DNA of 64,000 nt, from assembly GCF_014174395.1 (NCBI RefSeq), contig NZ_JABEQD010000014.1, forward strand, positions 1-64,000, written 5' to 3'. The notes under the pieces are model-generated. The model was not told the DNA's origin. It saw only the letters and a program-made list of their open reading frames with translations, and did no database searches. How positions within the stretch are numbered: the first letter of the stretch is position 1; every line of letters starts with the position of its first letter. The position numbers and the translations under genes were made by a program. The stretch comes from Gluconacetobacter aggeris. GTDB taxonomy: Bacteria > Pseudomonadota > Alphaproteobacteria > Acetobacterales > Acetobacteraceae. This document shows, piece by piece, positions 17,712 to 27,153 of the stretch.

Positions 17712-18184
17712 TCATCAGCCTGACGGTCAATGGCGAGGTCCGGGATGTGGCGGTCGAGCCGCATTACCTGCTGTCGGACGTGCTGCGGGACCGGTTGGAC
17801 CTGACGGCGACCCATGTCGGTTGCGAGCAGGGGATCTGCGGGGCCTGTACCGTGCTGGTCGACGGGCAGCCGGCGCGGGCGTGCCTGCTCTTTGCCGTGC
17901 AGATGGAGGGCCATGCCGTCACCACGCTGGAGGGAGGGGCTCCGTCGGTCGAACTGCGGGCATTGCGCGCGGCCTTCCATACGCATCATGCCCAGCAATG
18001 CGGGTTCTGCACGCCCGGGATATTGATGACGTTCGCCGCCTATCTGCGCGACCATCCCGATTGCGACGAAGCGGGCGTTCGCGCGGTGCTGGGCGGCAAT
18101 CTGTGCCGCTGCACCGGCTACGGGCCCATCGTGCGGGCGATCATGGCGGCTTCCGCCGCCTTGCGGGAGGTGGCGGATGTCTGA
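17708..18184 (+). CDS. Molybdenum hydroxylase 2Fe-2S subunit (CoxS-like)
   Basis: Small subunit (158 residues) with two [2Fe-2S] clusters. The N-terminal plant-type ferredoxin motif is CEQGICGACTVLVDG plus a later Cys (ARACLL), and the C-terminal four-helix cluster has QCGFCTPG and GNLCRCTGYGP. All eight cysteines are present. The length matches CO dehydrogenase or isoquinoline oxidoreductase small subunits. It overlaps its neighbours by 4 and 8 bp, consistent with translational coupling. Confidence 0.93.
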   Translation: MIISLTVNGEVRDVAVEPHYLLSDVLRDRLDLTATHVGCEQGICGACTVLVDGQPARACLLFAVQMEGHAVTTLEGGAPSVELRALRAAFHTHHAQQCGFCTPGILMTFAAYLRDHPDCDEAGVRAVLGGNLCRCTGYGPIVRAIMAASAALREVADV

Positions 18185-20543
18185 GCGCGAGGCGTATGTC
18201 GGGCAGCCGCGGCCGCGCCGCGAGGACCACCGGCTACTGGCCGGGCTGGCGCGCTATGTGGACGATATCAAGGTCGCGGGGGCGTTGCATGCCGCCTTCC
18301 TGCGCTCGCCGCATGGGCATGCGCGCATCGTCTCGATCGACGTGACGGCCGCGCTGGAGCTGCTGGGCGTCGTGACGGTGGTGACGGGGGAGGATCTGGC
18401 CGAGGATGTGACCGACCTGACCGTCGCCCCGCCGATCGAGGGTCTGCGGCCCACCAGCATGCCGGTCATGCCGGTGGACCGCGTGCGGTTTCAGGGCGAC
18501 CTGGTGGCCTGCGTGGTTGCCGCGGATCGTTACGTCGCCGAGGAGGCGATGGAGCGCATCGTGGTGGAATATGCCGAATTGCCGGCGGTTTCCGACATGT
18601 TCGCCGCCTTGCGGGACGACAGCGTGCTGGTCGACGAGGCGCTGGGCACCAATCTGGTGGCCCGGCGCGTCCATCGCGCCGGCGATCCCGAAGCCCGCCT
18701 GGCCGCCGCGCCCCGGGTGATCGAGGCCGAATTCCACCAGCAGCGCCAGACCCATGCGCCGATCGAGACGCGCGGCTGCATCGCGCAGTGGGACCCGGGC
18801 CGCGAACATCTGACACTGGTGATCGGCTCGCAGGTACCGCATCCGCTGCGCACGCAGATCGTCCGACGGCTGGGACTGCGCGACAGCCAGGTCAGCGTCT
18901 CCTCGCCCGATGTCGGGGGCAGTTTCGGCCAGAAGATCGCCCTGTATCGCGAGGAGCTGGCCATATGCGCCCTGGCGCGGCGGCTGGGGCGGCCGGTCCG
19001 CTGGAAGGAGGACCGCATGGAGAACCTGCTGGCGGCCTGCCATGCGCGCGAGCAATGGTGCCGCACCCGGGCGGCGGTGGACGATACGGGGCGCATCCTG
19101 GGCCTGACATTGGAGATGGTCGAGGATTTCGGGGCCTATTGCTTCTATCCCGCGAACTACATTTCCGAGGTCGTGGGCATCATCCTGACCGGGCAATACG
19201 GGATCGCGGATTACGGTTACGAGATCCGGGTCGCCCTGACCAACAAATGCGGGGTCGGCCCGATGCGGGCCCCCATGGCGATGGCGAGCTGGGTGATGGA
19301 GGGCACGCTGGACGTCATCGCCCGGCGGCTGGGGCTCGATCCGGCCGAGGTCAGGCGCCGAAACATGCTGGCCGACCAGGCGCTGCCTTATGTCATGCCG
19401 GGCGGCGAGACGCTGCTCGACGTCAATTGCGCCGAGACGATGGAAACTGCGCTGGACGAAATCGGCTATGCTGCGCATCGCCCGCATGACGATGGCCGGT
19501 ACCTCTACGGGCTCGGCCTGTGCAATGTCGTGGAATCGACGACCTACGGGTCGCGCTTCTACAAGAATTCCGGCATCGGCGGCTCGGGGCACGAGGCCGC
19601 GCGCATCATCGTGGAACCAGATGGCACGGTCAGCGCCTCGGTCGGGATGGCGGCCGCGGGCCAGGGATACGAGACCACCTTTGCCCAGGTCGTGGCCGAC
19701 GGGGTGGGCGTGCGCCCCGACGACGTGGCCGTCACGTTGGGACATAGCGACACCTCGCCCTATGGCATGGGCAGCCGGGGCGGGAGGGGGGCGACGGCCG
19801 GCGGGGGAGCGCTGTATCTCTGCGCGGCGGAGGTGCGGGCGCATCTGCTGCGGCTGGCGGCCCACCGGCTGGGTCTGAACGCCACCGATGGGCTGGGACT
19901 GCGGGACGGCAGGATCGTATGGGTGCGCGCCGGCGGGAGCGAGGAGACCGGCCTGGACGTGGCCGACCTGGCGCGCACGGCCTATTTCGACCCGCTGGCC
20001 CTGCCGGAGGGGATGCGGCCGGGGCTGGAATTCTATCGCACATACGATCCGCCGCCGATGACGTTCTCGAACTCCACCCACGCGTGCCGGGTGCGGATCG
20101 CGCGCGAGACCGGGCGGCTGGAGATCCTCGATTATCTGGTGGTGGAGAATTGCGGCACCGTCATCAACCCGCTGGTCGTTCATGGGCAGCAGGCGGGCGC
20201 GGTGGCGATGGGATTGAGCGGCACGCTGCTGGAGAACGTCGTCTACGACCAGGCGGGCCGGAATCTGTCGGCCACGTTTGCCGACTACACGATCGCCACC
20301 GTGGCCGACATTCCCGCCATTCGCATCATCGCACGTGCGACGCCGTCATCCCGTACGCCGCTGGGGCTGAAAGGGATGGCGGAAGGCGGCGTCATGGGGG
20401 CGATCGGCGCCGTGGCGAACGCGGTCAACGACGCCCTGTCGGTTGTCGGCGCGCAGGTGACGTGCCTGCCGCTGACGCCGATGCGGCTGCATGCCGCGAT
20501 CCATGACGGGATCGGCCGGGCGGCACAGGGACAGGAAGGATAG
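18177..20543 (+). CDS. Molybdenum hydroxylase catalytic subunit (CoxL-like, substrate unknown)
   Basis: Large Mo-cofactor subunit (788 residues). It has the family start (GQPRPRREDHRLLAGLARYVDDI), the DVGGSFGQK moco loop and the C-terminal catalytic-Glu segment GLKGMAEGGVMGAIG. True CO dehydrogenases carry the AYRCSFR active-site loop; here the corresponding region (NKCGVGPMRAPMAMASW) is different and even lacks the YRGAGRPE sequence common to aldehyde/xanthine enzymes. It is therefore not CO dehydrogenase. A substituted N-heterocycle or aldehyde substrate is plausible; the exact one cannot be read from sequence. Confidence 0.85.
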   Translation: MSEREAYVGQPRPRREDHRLLAGLARYVDDIKVAGALHAAFLRSPHGHARIVSIDVTAALELLGVVTVVTGEDLAEDVTDLTVAPPIEGLRPTSMPVMPVDRVRFQGDLVACVVAADRYVAEEAMERIVVEYAELPAVSDMFAALRDDSVLVDEALGTNLVARRVHRAGDPEARLAAAPRVIEAEFHQQRQTHAPIETRGCIAQWDPGREHLTLVIGSQVPHPLRTQIVRRLGLRDSQVSVSSPDVGGSFGQKIALYREELAICALARRLGRPVRWKEDRMENLLAACHAREQWCRTRAAVDDTGRILGLTLEMVEDFGAYCFYPANYISEVVGIILTGQYGIADYGYEIRVALTNKCGVGPMRAPMAMASWVMEGTLDVIARRLGLDPAEVRRRNMLADQALPYVMPGGETLLDVNCAETMETALDEIGYAAHRPHDDGRYLYGLGLCNVVESTTYGSRFYKNSGIGGSGHEAARIIVEPDGTVSASVGMAAAGQGYETTFAQVVADGVGVRPDDVAVTLGHSDTSPYGMGSRGGRGATAGGGALYLCAAEVRAHLLRLAAHRLGLNATDGLGLRDGRIVWVRAGGSEETGLDVADLARTAYFDPLALPEGMRPGLEFYRTYDPPPMTFSNSTHACRVRIARETGRLEILDYLVVENCGTVINPLVVHGQQAGAVAMGLSGTLLENVVYDQAGRNLSATFADYTIATVADIPAIRIIARATPSSRTPLGLKGMAEGGVMGAIGAVANAVNDALSVVGAQVTCLPLTPMRLHAAIHDGIGRAAQGQEG

Positions 20544-20550
20544 AAAGAGA

Positions 20551-21456
20551 ATGTCGCAGCAGAAACGGCGGCTCGGCTTTATCGGGCTGGGGCAGATGGG
20601 CGCGCCGATCGCCGTGCGCCTGCTGGAAGCGGGATATCGGGTCACGGTTCACACGCGGACGCGGACCTCGGCCGCGCGGGTGCAGGAGGCCGGGGCCCGC
20701 TGGGTCGACAGCGTGGCCGAGGTCGCGCGCGCGGCCGACGTGATCCTGACCATGCTGGGGATGCCCGACGATGTGCGGCAAATCTACCTGGGCGATGACG
20801 GATTGCTGGCCCATGGCCGGGCCGGGCAGGTCTGTCTGGACCTGACGACCTCCAGCGCCTGTCTGGCGGCCGAGATCGCGGCCCGCGCCGAGGCGATAGG
20901 GATCGCGGTACTCGATGCCCCGGTTTCAGGCGGCGTGCCGGGGGCGCGGGCGGGTACGCTGTCGATCATGGTCGGCGGCGATGCGGCGGCTTTCGCGCGC
21001 ATGCGGTCGATGCTGGAGCGGGTGGGTGCCACGATCTGCCGGTTCGGCGGTCCCGGCGCGGGCCAGCGGGCCAAGGCCTGCAACCAGATCGTGATCGCCG
21101 GGACGATGATGGGCGTCTGCGAAGGGCTGGCCCTGGCCGGGCGGGCCGGCCTGCAGCAGCAGGACCTGCTGCGGATGCTGGCGGGTGGCGCGGCGGGCGG
21201 CTTTCTGGTGCAGCATATGGGGCCGCGCATCGTCGCCGGGGATTATCGGGCCGATTTCTATGTCCGGCATTTCCTCAAGGATCTGGGCATTGCGCTGCGC
21301 GAGGCCGAACGGCTGAAACTGGTGCTGCCCGCGACCGAACTGGCCCACCGCCTGTATGCCCGCCTGGAGAAGGAGGGCAGCGCGGCGCTGGGGACCCAGG
21401 CCCTGGCGACCTTGTACGGGCCGGAGAGCATGATGCAGAAGGAACATCATCCATGA
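20551..21456 (+). CDS. NAD(P)-dependent beta-hydroxyacid dehydrogenase (HIBADH family)
   Basis: A 301-residue oxidoreductase of the 3-hydroxyisobutyrate/tartronate-semialdehyde reductase family. N-terminal Rossmann motif GFIGLGQMGAPIAVRLLEAG, substrate motif DAPVSGGVPGARAGTLSIMVGG (about residues 127-148), and the catalytic-Lys segment GAGQRAKACNQI. A ribosome-binding site (aaagag) fits the ATG at 20551, 7 bp after the Mo-hydroxylase stop. It probably reduces or oxidises a short hydroxyacid intermediate. Confidence 0.85.
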   Translation: MSQQKRRLGFIGLGQMGAPIAVRLLEAGYRVTVHTRTRTSAARVQEAGARWVDSVAEVARAADVILTMLGMPDDVRQIYLGDDGLLAHGRAGQVCLDLTTSSACLAAEIAARAEAIGIAVLDAPVSGGVPGARAGTLSIMVGGDAAAFARMRSMLERVGATICRFGGPGAGQRAKACNQIVIAGTMMGVCEGLALAGRAGLQQQDLLRMLAGGAAGGFLVQHMGPRIVAGDYRADFYVRHFLKDLGIALREAERLKLVLPATELAHRLYARLEKEGSAALGTQALATLYGPESMMQKEHHP

Positions 21457-22040
21457 ACATCGAAGGGCAGCACGAGATCGCGGCACCTGTCGACATTGTA
21501 TGGCGGGCGCTGAACGATCCGGAGATCCTGCGGCGCAGCGTTCCCGGCTGCACGCTGTTCGAACTGTCGGGACCCGACGAATACGCAATCCAGGTCGAGG
21601 CGCGTATCGGGCCGCTTTCTGCGCGGTTCGGGGGCAAGGCGCAGATTTCCGATATCGTGCCGGGCCGTTCGTATGTGCTGTCCGGCCGGGGGCAGGGCGG
21701 GGCCGCCGGCTTTGCCCAGGGGATGGCGCGTGTTCGCCTGGAGGCGCGCGATGAGGCGACGCTGTTGCATTACGAGGGCAGTTTCGATGTCGGCGGCAAG
21801 CTGGCCTCGGTCGGCGCGCGCATGATCGACGGGCTGGCGCGGGACAGGACGGAGGATTTCTTCCGGGCCTTTTCCGCGATCGTCGTCGGCGGAGAGGCCG
21901 CCGCGCCCGAGCCCGCGCCCGGCCCCGCAGGCCGCGCGGCGATGGAGGGAGGGACGATATCGAAGATCGCGCTCGTGCTGTCCGGCATGTCGCTGCTGCT
22001 GGCGCTGGCGGCGTTGCTGCGGGCGGGGCGTCGCCGCTAG
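21453..22040 (+). CDS. CoxG-like SRPBCC protein with C-terminal membrane anchor
   Basis: A 195-residue protein of the CO dehydrogenase subunit G family. A START/SRPBCC fold (residues 1-150) begins MNIEGQHEIAAPVDIVWRALNDPEILRRSVPGC; a linker and one transmembrane helix (about 170-190, IALVLSGMSLLLALAALL) with a basic RAGRRR end follow. CoxG proteins recruit Mo hydroxylases to the membrane. ATGA overlap with the dehydrogenase gene; last gene of the plus operon. Confidence 0.85.
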   Translation: MNIEGQHEIAAPVDIVWRALNDPEILRRSVPGCTLFELSGPDEYAIQVEARIGPLSARFGGKAQISDIVPGRSYVLSGRGQGGAAGFAQGMARVRLEARDEATLLHYEGSFDVGGKLASVGARMIDGLARDRTEDFFRAFSAIVVGGEAAAPEPAPGPAGRAAMEGGTISKIALVLSGMSLLLALAALLRAGRRR

Positions 22041-22052
22041 ACAGGCGGCCGG

Positions 22053-23009
22053 TCAGGCGACCGCCTGCGGCGCGGTATTGCCGTTGGAGAGGGATTCGAG
22101 CCGTTCGCGCATGAAGGCCACGAATTGCTGGACCGGAAGGGAGATGTTGGGCTGCGCCCGGGTGAACAGATGGACCGATGCCTCGGTGCAGAGCCGGTTT
22201 TCGATCGGCAGGGCGACCAGTGTGCCGGCATCGATTTCGGCCCGGACGGCGAAGACCGGCAGGAAGGTGATGCCGCGCCCGGACAGGACGAACCGCTTGA
22301 GGATACGGAAGGCGTTCGATTCCAGTTCGGGGAAGATGTGCACCCCGTGATTGACCTCGATGCTCTTGAGCAACTTGCGGATGCCGTGGCTGCGGGTCGG
22401 CAGGGCCAGCTTGCGGTCCAGGATGTCCTCGATCGTCATATGGCTGCCGGCACTTTGGGCGTCCTGCGCCGACAGGATGGCATAGAGCGGCTTGTGGGTA
22501 TGCAGGATCATGTTGATGCCGTTGAAATCCTCCATATTGTAGGATAGCCCGATCTCGGACACGCCGTCCGACACGGCTTGGCGGATGTCGTCGGTGCTGC
22601 CGACCGTGACGCGGACGCGGATGCCGGGATGCCGGTCGGAAAAGGGCAGGACGGCGCGGTCTGTCAGGTCCTCGACGAAGCCGTCGCCGCAATGTACCGA
22701 GATCTGGTGGATGCGGTGCCGTTTCTGGTTCGACAGATAGGCCAGGAGTTTCTTGTTTTCGTCCATCTGCTGGCGGGCATATTCGGCGATGACCATGCCC
22801 GTCTCGGTCGGGATGATGCCGCGTACGGTGCGTTCGAACAGCGGCACGCCATAGCGGATCTCGGCATCCGAAATCTTGCGGCTGATCAGCGAGGCCGGCA
22901 GGCCGAGCGATCTGGCGGCGTCGCGCACGGATCCCAGGCGTGTCACCTCCAGCACGCATTGCAAGAAGCGGGCATCCAGGCAGCGATCGAACGACTGAAT
23001 GGTGTCCAT
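22053..23009 (-). CDS. LysR-type transcriptional regulator 1
   Basis: A 318-residue LysR regulator. Helix-turn-helix at about residues 15-70 (ARFLQCVLEVTRLGSVRDAARSLGLPASLISRKISDAE), with the usual effector-binding domain after it. It is convergent with the plus operon and divergent from the secreted cupin gene. The ATG at 23009 is the first that gives the standard N-terminus; the frame is open further upstream but without LysR sequence. Likely controls the cupin gene and probably the plus operon. Confidence 0.88.
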   Translation of the reverse strand: MDTIQSFDRCLDARFLQCVLEVTRLGSVRDAARSLGLPASLISRKISDAEIRYGVPLFERTVRGIIPTETGMVIAEYARQQMDENKKLLAYLSNQKRHRIHQISVHCGDGFVEDLTDRAVLPFSDRHPGIRVRVTVGSTDDIRQAVSDGVSEIGLSYNMEDFNGINMILHTHKPLYAILSAQDAQSAGSHMTIEDILDRKLALPTRSHGIRKLLKSIEVNHGVHIFPELESNAFRILKRFVLSGRGITFLPVFAVRAEIDAGTLVALPIENRLCTEASVHLFTRAQPNISLPVQQFVAFMRERLESLSNGNTAPQAVA

Positions 23010-23358
23010 GATCCGTCCTTTCCCCCCGGATATCCTGTCCTGGAGGTGAATATGGCGACCCGCTTTTCGACGCGGGCCAGCGTGACGATTTCTATTTCGA
23101 TGACGGATCGGACCAGACTCTCCTGTTTCTGTCCAGAATTTTCTTGTGCGAAGAGCCCGCCGCCCCGGGCGGATACTGGATGACGGGGCGTCCGGTATTG
23201 ATGCGCGTCGTGTCGGACGATACGCTCGGCCGCGATGGGCGGGTTTCCGACGGGACGGGCGGCAACGTTTTCTTCGCTCGGTGCGCCGCGAAGCACGGGA
23301 AGGGCGCGTCGGGTCGTCGTTGGCGTGCGTTTTCGGGCGGCTTCCAGGAGGGGATGTC
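23010..23358. other. Intergenic region between LysR 1 and cupin
   Basis: A 349-bp divergent control region. Several frames are open by chance because of high GC, but none has a recognisable product. A strong ribosome-binding site (aggagg) for the cupin gene lies at its right end. I did not find a convincing T-N11-A LysR box. Confidence 0.5.
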
Positions 23359-23922
23359 ATGAGGAACGATGATCGCCCGCGGTCGCGCGCGTGCCGGCAG
23401 GCAGTCGGTGCGGTGATGGGGATTGCCCTTCTCGCCGGGCAGGTGCCCGCCGTCGGATCGGCCCGTGCGGAGCGTGCGCCGCCGCGTCCGACGATGTGGT
23501 ATTGGCATAACTGGACCGATCATGATGGCATCAGCCACATGACGAAATGTCCGGTGCGGGATTTCGATCTGAAGACCATGTCGGCGCCTGCCGGGCCGCA
23601 ATGGCAGGACCGGTTGAAGAGCGGCCATGCGCAGGTGATCTTTACCGTGCAGCCGGCGCATTGGAATGGCGTCTGGCATCCGGACCCGACGGTGCAATGG
23701 ATCATTCCACTGCGGGGGACGTGGTATGTGACTGCCATGGATGGGCACAAGGTGGTGATGGGGCCGGGGGAGGTCTCGCTGGGAGAAGACCAGTTGAGCC
23801 GGAAGGACGCGCAGGGGCGTGTGGGGCACGATGCCGGGAATGTGGGGGATGGGCCGGTGGAGTTGATGGTGATCCAGACGGATGAGGTGCCGACGGTGGA
23901 TCGGCCTTGCCGGTTCGGGTGA
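23359..23922 (+). CDS. Secreted cupin-domain protein
   Basis: A 187-residue protein with a signal peptide (about 1-37, ending SARAER) and one cupin fold (about 95-175: HWNGVWHPDPTVQWIIPLRGTWYV, then MGPGEVSLGEDQ and GRVGHDAGN). Metal-type cupin histidines occur at WHPDP and VGHD. Conserved-looking WYWHNWTDHDGISHM precedes the barrel. Cupins of this type may be enzymes or sugar/acid-binding proteins; no reaction can be assigned. Periplasmic location would put it between the TonB receptors and the inner-membrane symporter. Confidence 0.7.
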   Translation: MRNDDRPRSRACRQAVGAVMGIALLAGQVPAVGSARAERAPPRPTMWYWHNWTDHDGISHMTKCPVRDFDLKTMSAPAGPQWQDRLKSGHAQVIFTVQPAHWNGVWHPDPTVQWIIPLRGTWYVTAMDGHKVVMGPGEVSLGEDQLSRKDAQGRVGHDAGNVGDGPVELMVIQTDEVPTVDRPCRFG

Positions 23923-24028
23923 GGGGGAATGAACCGCCCCGGATGATGCCCTGTCACCCCCGGACCGCGCTTCGGCCGCGTGATCGTGCGGCGGGCAACC
24001 GAGAAACCGTCCCCGCCCCACTGAAGAT

Positions 24029-25519
24029 TCATTCAGGTCGAATTCCGCCCTCATGCTCCGGGAGCGCGATCCCCGGAATGCGAACCGTGCCCCGGCTGTG
24101 CAGCCAGGCGAACCCTTTTCCGGCGAGTACGACCAGGCCGTTCGCCAGCAGCCCCACCCAGCCGACATTGACGCCGCCGACGGCGATGCCCGCCCAATAG
24201 AGCGACATGGCGGTCATATCCCCCGCGACGATCCCGGCCGCCAGGAATGGCGGGGGAACTGCGACGCGGCCCAGCATGCATATGACACAGGGAAGCAATT
24301 GCGGAACGCCCAGATACAACATGGTGTTCAGCGTGGTCATGACTCCGTTGGCAAATTGCGTGCCCGCCACCGAACAGAGCAGATAGATCGCGATGACGAT
24401 CCGCGCCCCCTGTCTCTGCCGGCCGTCCGACAGGCCGTGCAGCAGGTTGCGCGATACCAGGGCGCCTATCGTCAGGCACGCGGCCGCCGAGACGACCAGG
24501 GCCGCTAGCGTGACCGCCGCGATGACGATACCGGACAGTGCCCCGGGAAGCAGCGCGCCGGCAACCGCGACAAAAACCTCGTTCGGCGTGCCGGCTGCGA
24601 CCCGCGACTGGATCGCGAAGCTGGCAACGGCGATCAGAAACGGGAACATGACGAGATAGAGCGGCATGATGATCTGGGTCCGCCGCACGATCCGGGCCGA
24701 CCGGCTGGTGAAGTTGAACGCGAATGCCTGGGGGACGAGGCAGAAGCCCACAGCCTGCAGGAGGATCGTGGAGATGTCGAAACGCATCTGGCGCGGGGAG
24801 AGAGGCGTCGAAAGGACCGCCGGGGCATGCCGCGCCTGCGGCGGAAGATGCCCGATGGCGCGCAGCGACACCGCCCCGACGACGACGATCGCCGCCAGGA
24901 GCAGGATGTCCTTGATGATGGAGACATAGGCCGGGGCACGGATGCCCGAGACGATGACATAGGCAAAGGTCAGGACGGCGGCCCCGCATACCGCCGCCGA
25001 GGGCGGGATGGGCCAGCCCAGCCCGTGGAATGCGACCAGGAATCCGGTGAACTGCATCACGCCCATCGGAATCAGGAACAGGATCGAACTGATCGCGACG
25101 ACCAGTTCCAGGCCCCGATGACCGAAATGGGCCCCGAACAGGTCGGCGACCGTCACCGCGTCGTAGCGGCGTCCCATCGTCCACAGGGCCGGGGACAGGA
25201 AATAGGCGACGGGATAGGCCAGGACGATATATCCCAGGAACCACACCGCGAAGGATGTTCCGTTCGCGATTACGCCGGCGGGAAATCCCAGGATGCTCCC
25301 GACGCTGTAGCTCTCTCCGGCGGAGAGAAAAAACACCAGGAATCCGCCGAATTTTCCCGAGGCGACGAAGAAGTCCTTCGCGTCGTCGCGGGCGTTTCCA
25401 CGCCCGGACACAAGTGCCACGACAAGCGAGGACAGCAGGATCGCGCAGAAGGCCGCGATCGGCATGGCATGGCCGGCGTGGGGCGGGAAGGCAAGGGGAT
25501 CGCCAGGCTGCCCGGTCAT
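24029..25519 (-). CDS. Sodium:solute symporter family permease
   Basis: A 496-residue inner-membrane transporter of the SSS family, with about 13 hydrophobic helices. Family features are visible: the first helix (PIAAFCAILLSSLVVALVSG), the FFVASGKFGGFLVFFLSAGESYSVGSILGFPAG segment (sodium-site region) and VIVSGIRAPAYVSIIKD. It uses sodium to import an organic solute. Its ATG overlaps the stop of the DUF3311 gene by 4 bp, the typical two-gene arrangement. Last gene of the minus operon. Confidence 0.87.
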   Translation of the reverse strand: MTGQPGDPLAFPPHAGHAMPIAAFCAILLSSLVVALVSGRGNARDDAKDFFVASGKFGGFLVFFLSAGESYSVGSILGFPAGVIANGTSFAVWFLGYIVLAYPVAYFLSPALWTMGRRYDAVTVADLFGAHFGHRGLELVVAISSILFLIPMGVMQFTGFLVAFHGLGWPIPPSAAVCGAAVLTFAYVIVSGIRAPAYVSIIKDILLLAAIVVVGAVSLRAIGHLPPQARHAPAVLSTPLSPRQMRFDISTILLQAVGFCLVPQAFAFNFTSRSARIVRRTQIIMPLYLVMFPFLIAVASFAIQSRVAAGTPNEVFVAVAGALLPGALSGIVIAAVTLAALVVSAAACLTIGALVSRNLLHGLSDGRQRQGARIVIAIYLLCSVAGTQFANGVMTTLNTMLYLGVPQLLPCVICMLGRVAVPPPFLAAGIVAGDMTAMSLYWAGIAVGGVNVGWVGLLANGLVVLAGKGFAWLHSRGTVRIPGIALPEHEGGIRPE

Positions 25520-25737
25520 GGCGCGTCGCGATCGAACAGGAGCCAGCACAGGCCAAGGCTGGCCGATGTCAGGAAAAACCACAGATAGATCCATAGCAGC
25601 AGCACCGGCTGCCCCAGCAGAAGCTGGCCGGAAAACCGGTTCAGCCAGGGTAGAGGCAGAACGATCCCGCAGGCGGGAACCCCGCCGCCCAGTCCCAGGC
25701 GCAGGATTGTCCGCACGCCCTTGCTTCCGGTCTTCAT
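25516..25737 (-). CDS. DUF3311 small membrane protein (symporter partner)
   Basis: A 73-residue protein with two membrane helices (LGGGVPACGIVLPLPWLNRF and PVLLLWIYLWFFLTSASLGLCWLLF). DUF3311 proteins are nearly always encoded directly before an SSS symporter, as here, and are thought to be a subunit or assembly factor. A ggggg-rich ribosome-binding site precedes the ATG at 25737. Confidence 0.75.
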   Translation of the reverse strand: MKTGSKGVRTILRLGLGGGVPACGIVLPLPWLNRFSGQLLLGQPVLLLWIYLWFFLTSASLGLCWLLFDRDAP

Positions 25738-25811
25738 GCCGCCCCCTTGGTCCGGTGCCACGCAGGCCCGAACCGATCCTGTCGTTTCGTTTCGATTCCG
25801 GCCATATCCGG

Positions 25812-27095
25812 CTACCCGCATGCGTCCGCGCCCGCAAGGCGGACAAGCTGCTCCGTGACCCGGTACGAAGAGAGAAAATCCGCCACCGGCAGGCATTCGA
25901 AGCGGGAATGGAAATTCAGGGCGCCGGTAAAATAATTGGGAGTCGGAATACCGCGCGCCGAAATCACCGCGCCGTCCGTCGATCCGCGCATGGCGATGAC
26001 CTTCGGTGCGATGCGCAGCGCCGTCATGGCGCGCGTCAGCAGGCTCACCGAGCGATCGTCGCCGGGCAGGCTCTCCGCTATGTTTCTGTATCGCTCGGAA
26101 AAGACGCAGGAGAATCCCGCCCTGGGATGACGCCGCTCCATCCGTTCGACATGCGCCAGCACCGTCCGGCGGCGCGCCGCCATCGCGGTCCAGTCGAAAT
26201 CGCGGAGCGACAGCGACAGGACCGCCTCCGCGCCGTTCGCCTCGATCGCGGTGAACAGGAAATAGCCCTGCCGGCCGTCACTCTGTTCCGGCACGTCCAT
26301 CGGATCGAACAGCGACATGAATTCGGCCGCCAGCGTCACCGGATTGACCAGCCGCCCTTTGGCCGACATGGGATGTGCCGGGACACCGGTAATGCGAATC
26401 GTCGCGTTGACCGCATTGAATGTTTCATAAACCATCTCGCCCAGCGCGCAGGCGTCGATCGTATAGGCGAAATCGGCGGGAAAACGGGCTAAATCCAGCG
26501 CCCGCGCACCATTCAGGCCGATTTCCTCGTCGGGCACGAAGGCGACGACGACGTCCCCCCGCAGCGGAACCGCGTGCGGCAGGCGAGCCAGCAACGTCAT
26601 GATCGTCGCGATCGCCGCCTTGTTGTCGGCCCCCAGCACGGAAGAGCCGTCACCGAAAATGACCTCCTGGCCGGCATGCCGATCCAGCTCGGGATGGTCG
26701 GCCGCGCGCAGCCAGATCCCTTCCCGTGCGTTCAGGCACAGATCCGCCCCCTCGTAGCGCAGGATCTGCGGCCGGATCTCCGGCGCCAGCCCGACATCCA
26801 CGGTGTCGAGATGCGCGACGAAGCCGATGGCCGGGGCCTGGGGCACGGTCCCGGGCAGGCGTGCCGTCACGCAACATGTGTCGTCGTCCAGATGCACGTC
26901 GCGGATTCCCGGCAGCGTGGCCAGTTCCCGCGCCAGCGCATCGGCCATCTTCCGCTGGCCGGGGGTGCTGGGCAGGCCGGACGCCGCCGCGTCGCTCTGG
27001 CTGGGAATGGACAGGTAGCGGAAAAAGCGCCCTGTCAGCTCATGTCGCAGCATGTCGTCCGGATCGCGCGCCGCGTCCGGAGGGTTCTCGCACAT
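25812..27095 (-). CDS. pepT: Peptidase T (tripeptide aminopeptidase, M20B)
   Basis: Zinc aminopeptidase that releases the N-terminal residue of tripeptides; 427 residues, close to the usual 408-420. Metal ligands and catalytic residues are present: His95 and Asp97 (GFVAHLDTVD), Asp157 (SSVLGADNKA), Glu190/Glu191 (FVPDEEIGLNGA), and the RGSTDGA motif near the C-terminus that is diagnostic for PepT. It lies between the TonB receptor and the symporter pair on the same strand, which suggests that short peptides or peptide-like amides are handled here. Confidence 0.9.
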   Translation of the reverse strand: MCENPPDAARDPDDMLRHELTGRFFRYLSIPSQSDAAASGLPSTPGQRKMADALARELATLPGIRDVHLDDDTCCVTARLPGTVPQAPAIGFVAHLDTVDVGLAPEIRPQILRYEGADLCLNAREGIWLRAADHPELDRHAGQEVIFGDGSSVLGADNKAAIATIMTLLARLPHAVPLRGDVVVAFVPDEEIGLNGARALDLARFPADFAYTIDACALGEMVYETFNAVNATIRITGVPAHPMSAKGRLVNPVTLAAEFMSLFDPMDVPEQSDGRQGYFLFTAIEANGAEAVLSLSLRDFDWTAMAARRRTVLAHVERMERRHPRAGFSCVFSERYRNIAESLPGDDRSVSLLTRAMTALRIAPKVIAMRGSTDGAVISARGIPTPNYFTGALNFHSRFECLPVADFLSSYRVTEQLVRLAGADACG

Positions 27096-27153
27096 TGTTG
27101 GATGACTTTCCTTGGATATGCCAGGCGGGGCGCGGACGAACCTGGGGGCGATC

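Noticed and set aside
16830-22040. Aerobic CO dehydrogenase operon
   Set aside because: M-S-L subunits and CoxG are present, but the catalytic subunit lacks the AYRCSFR loop, and the neighbours are amide hydrolases and a TonB receptor.
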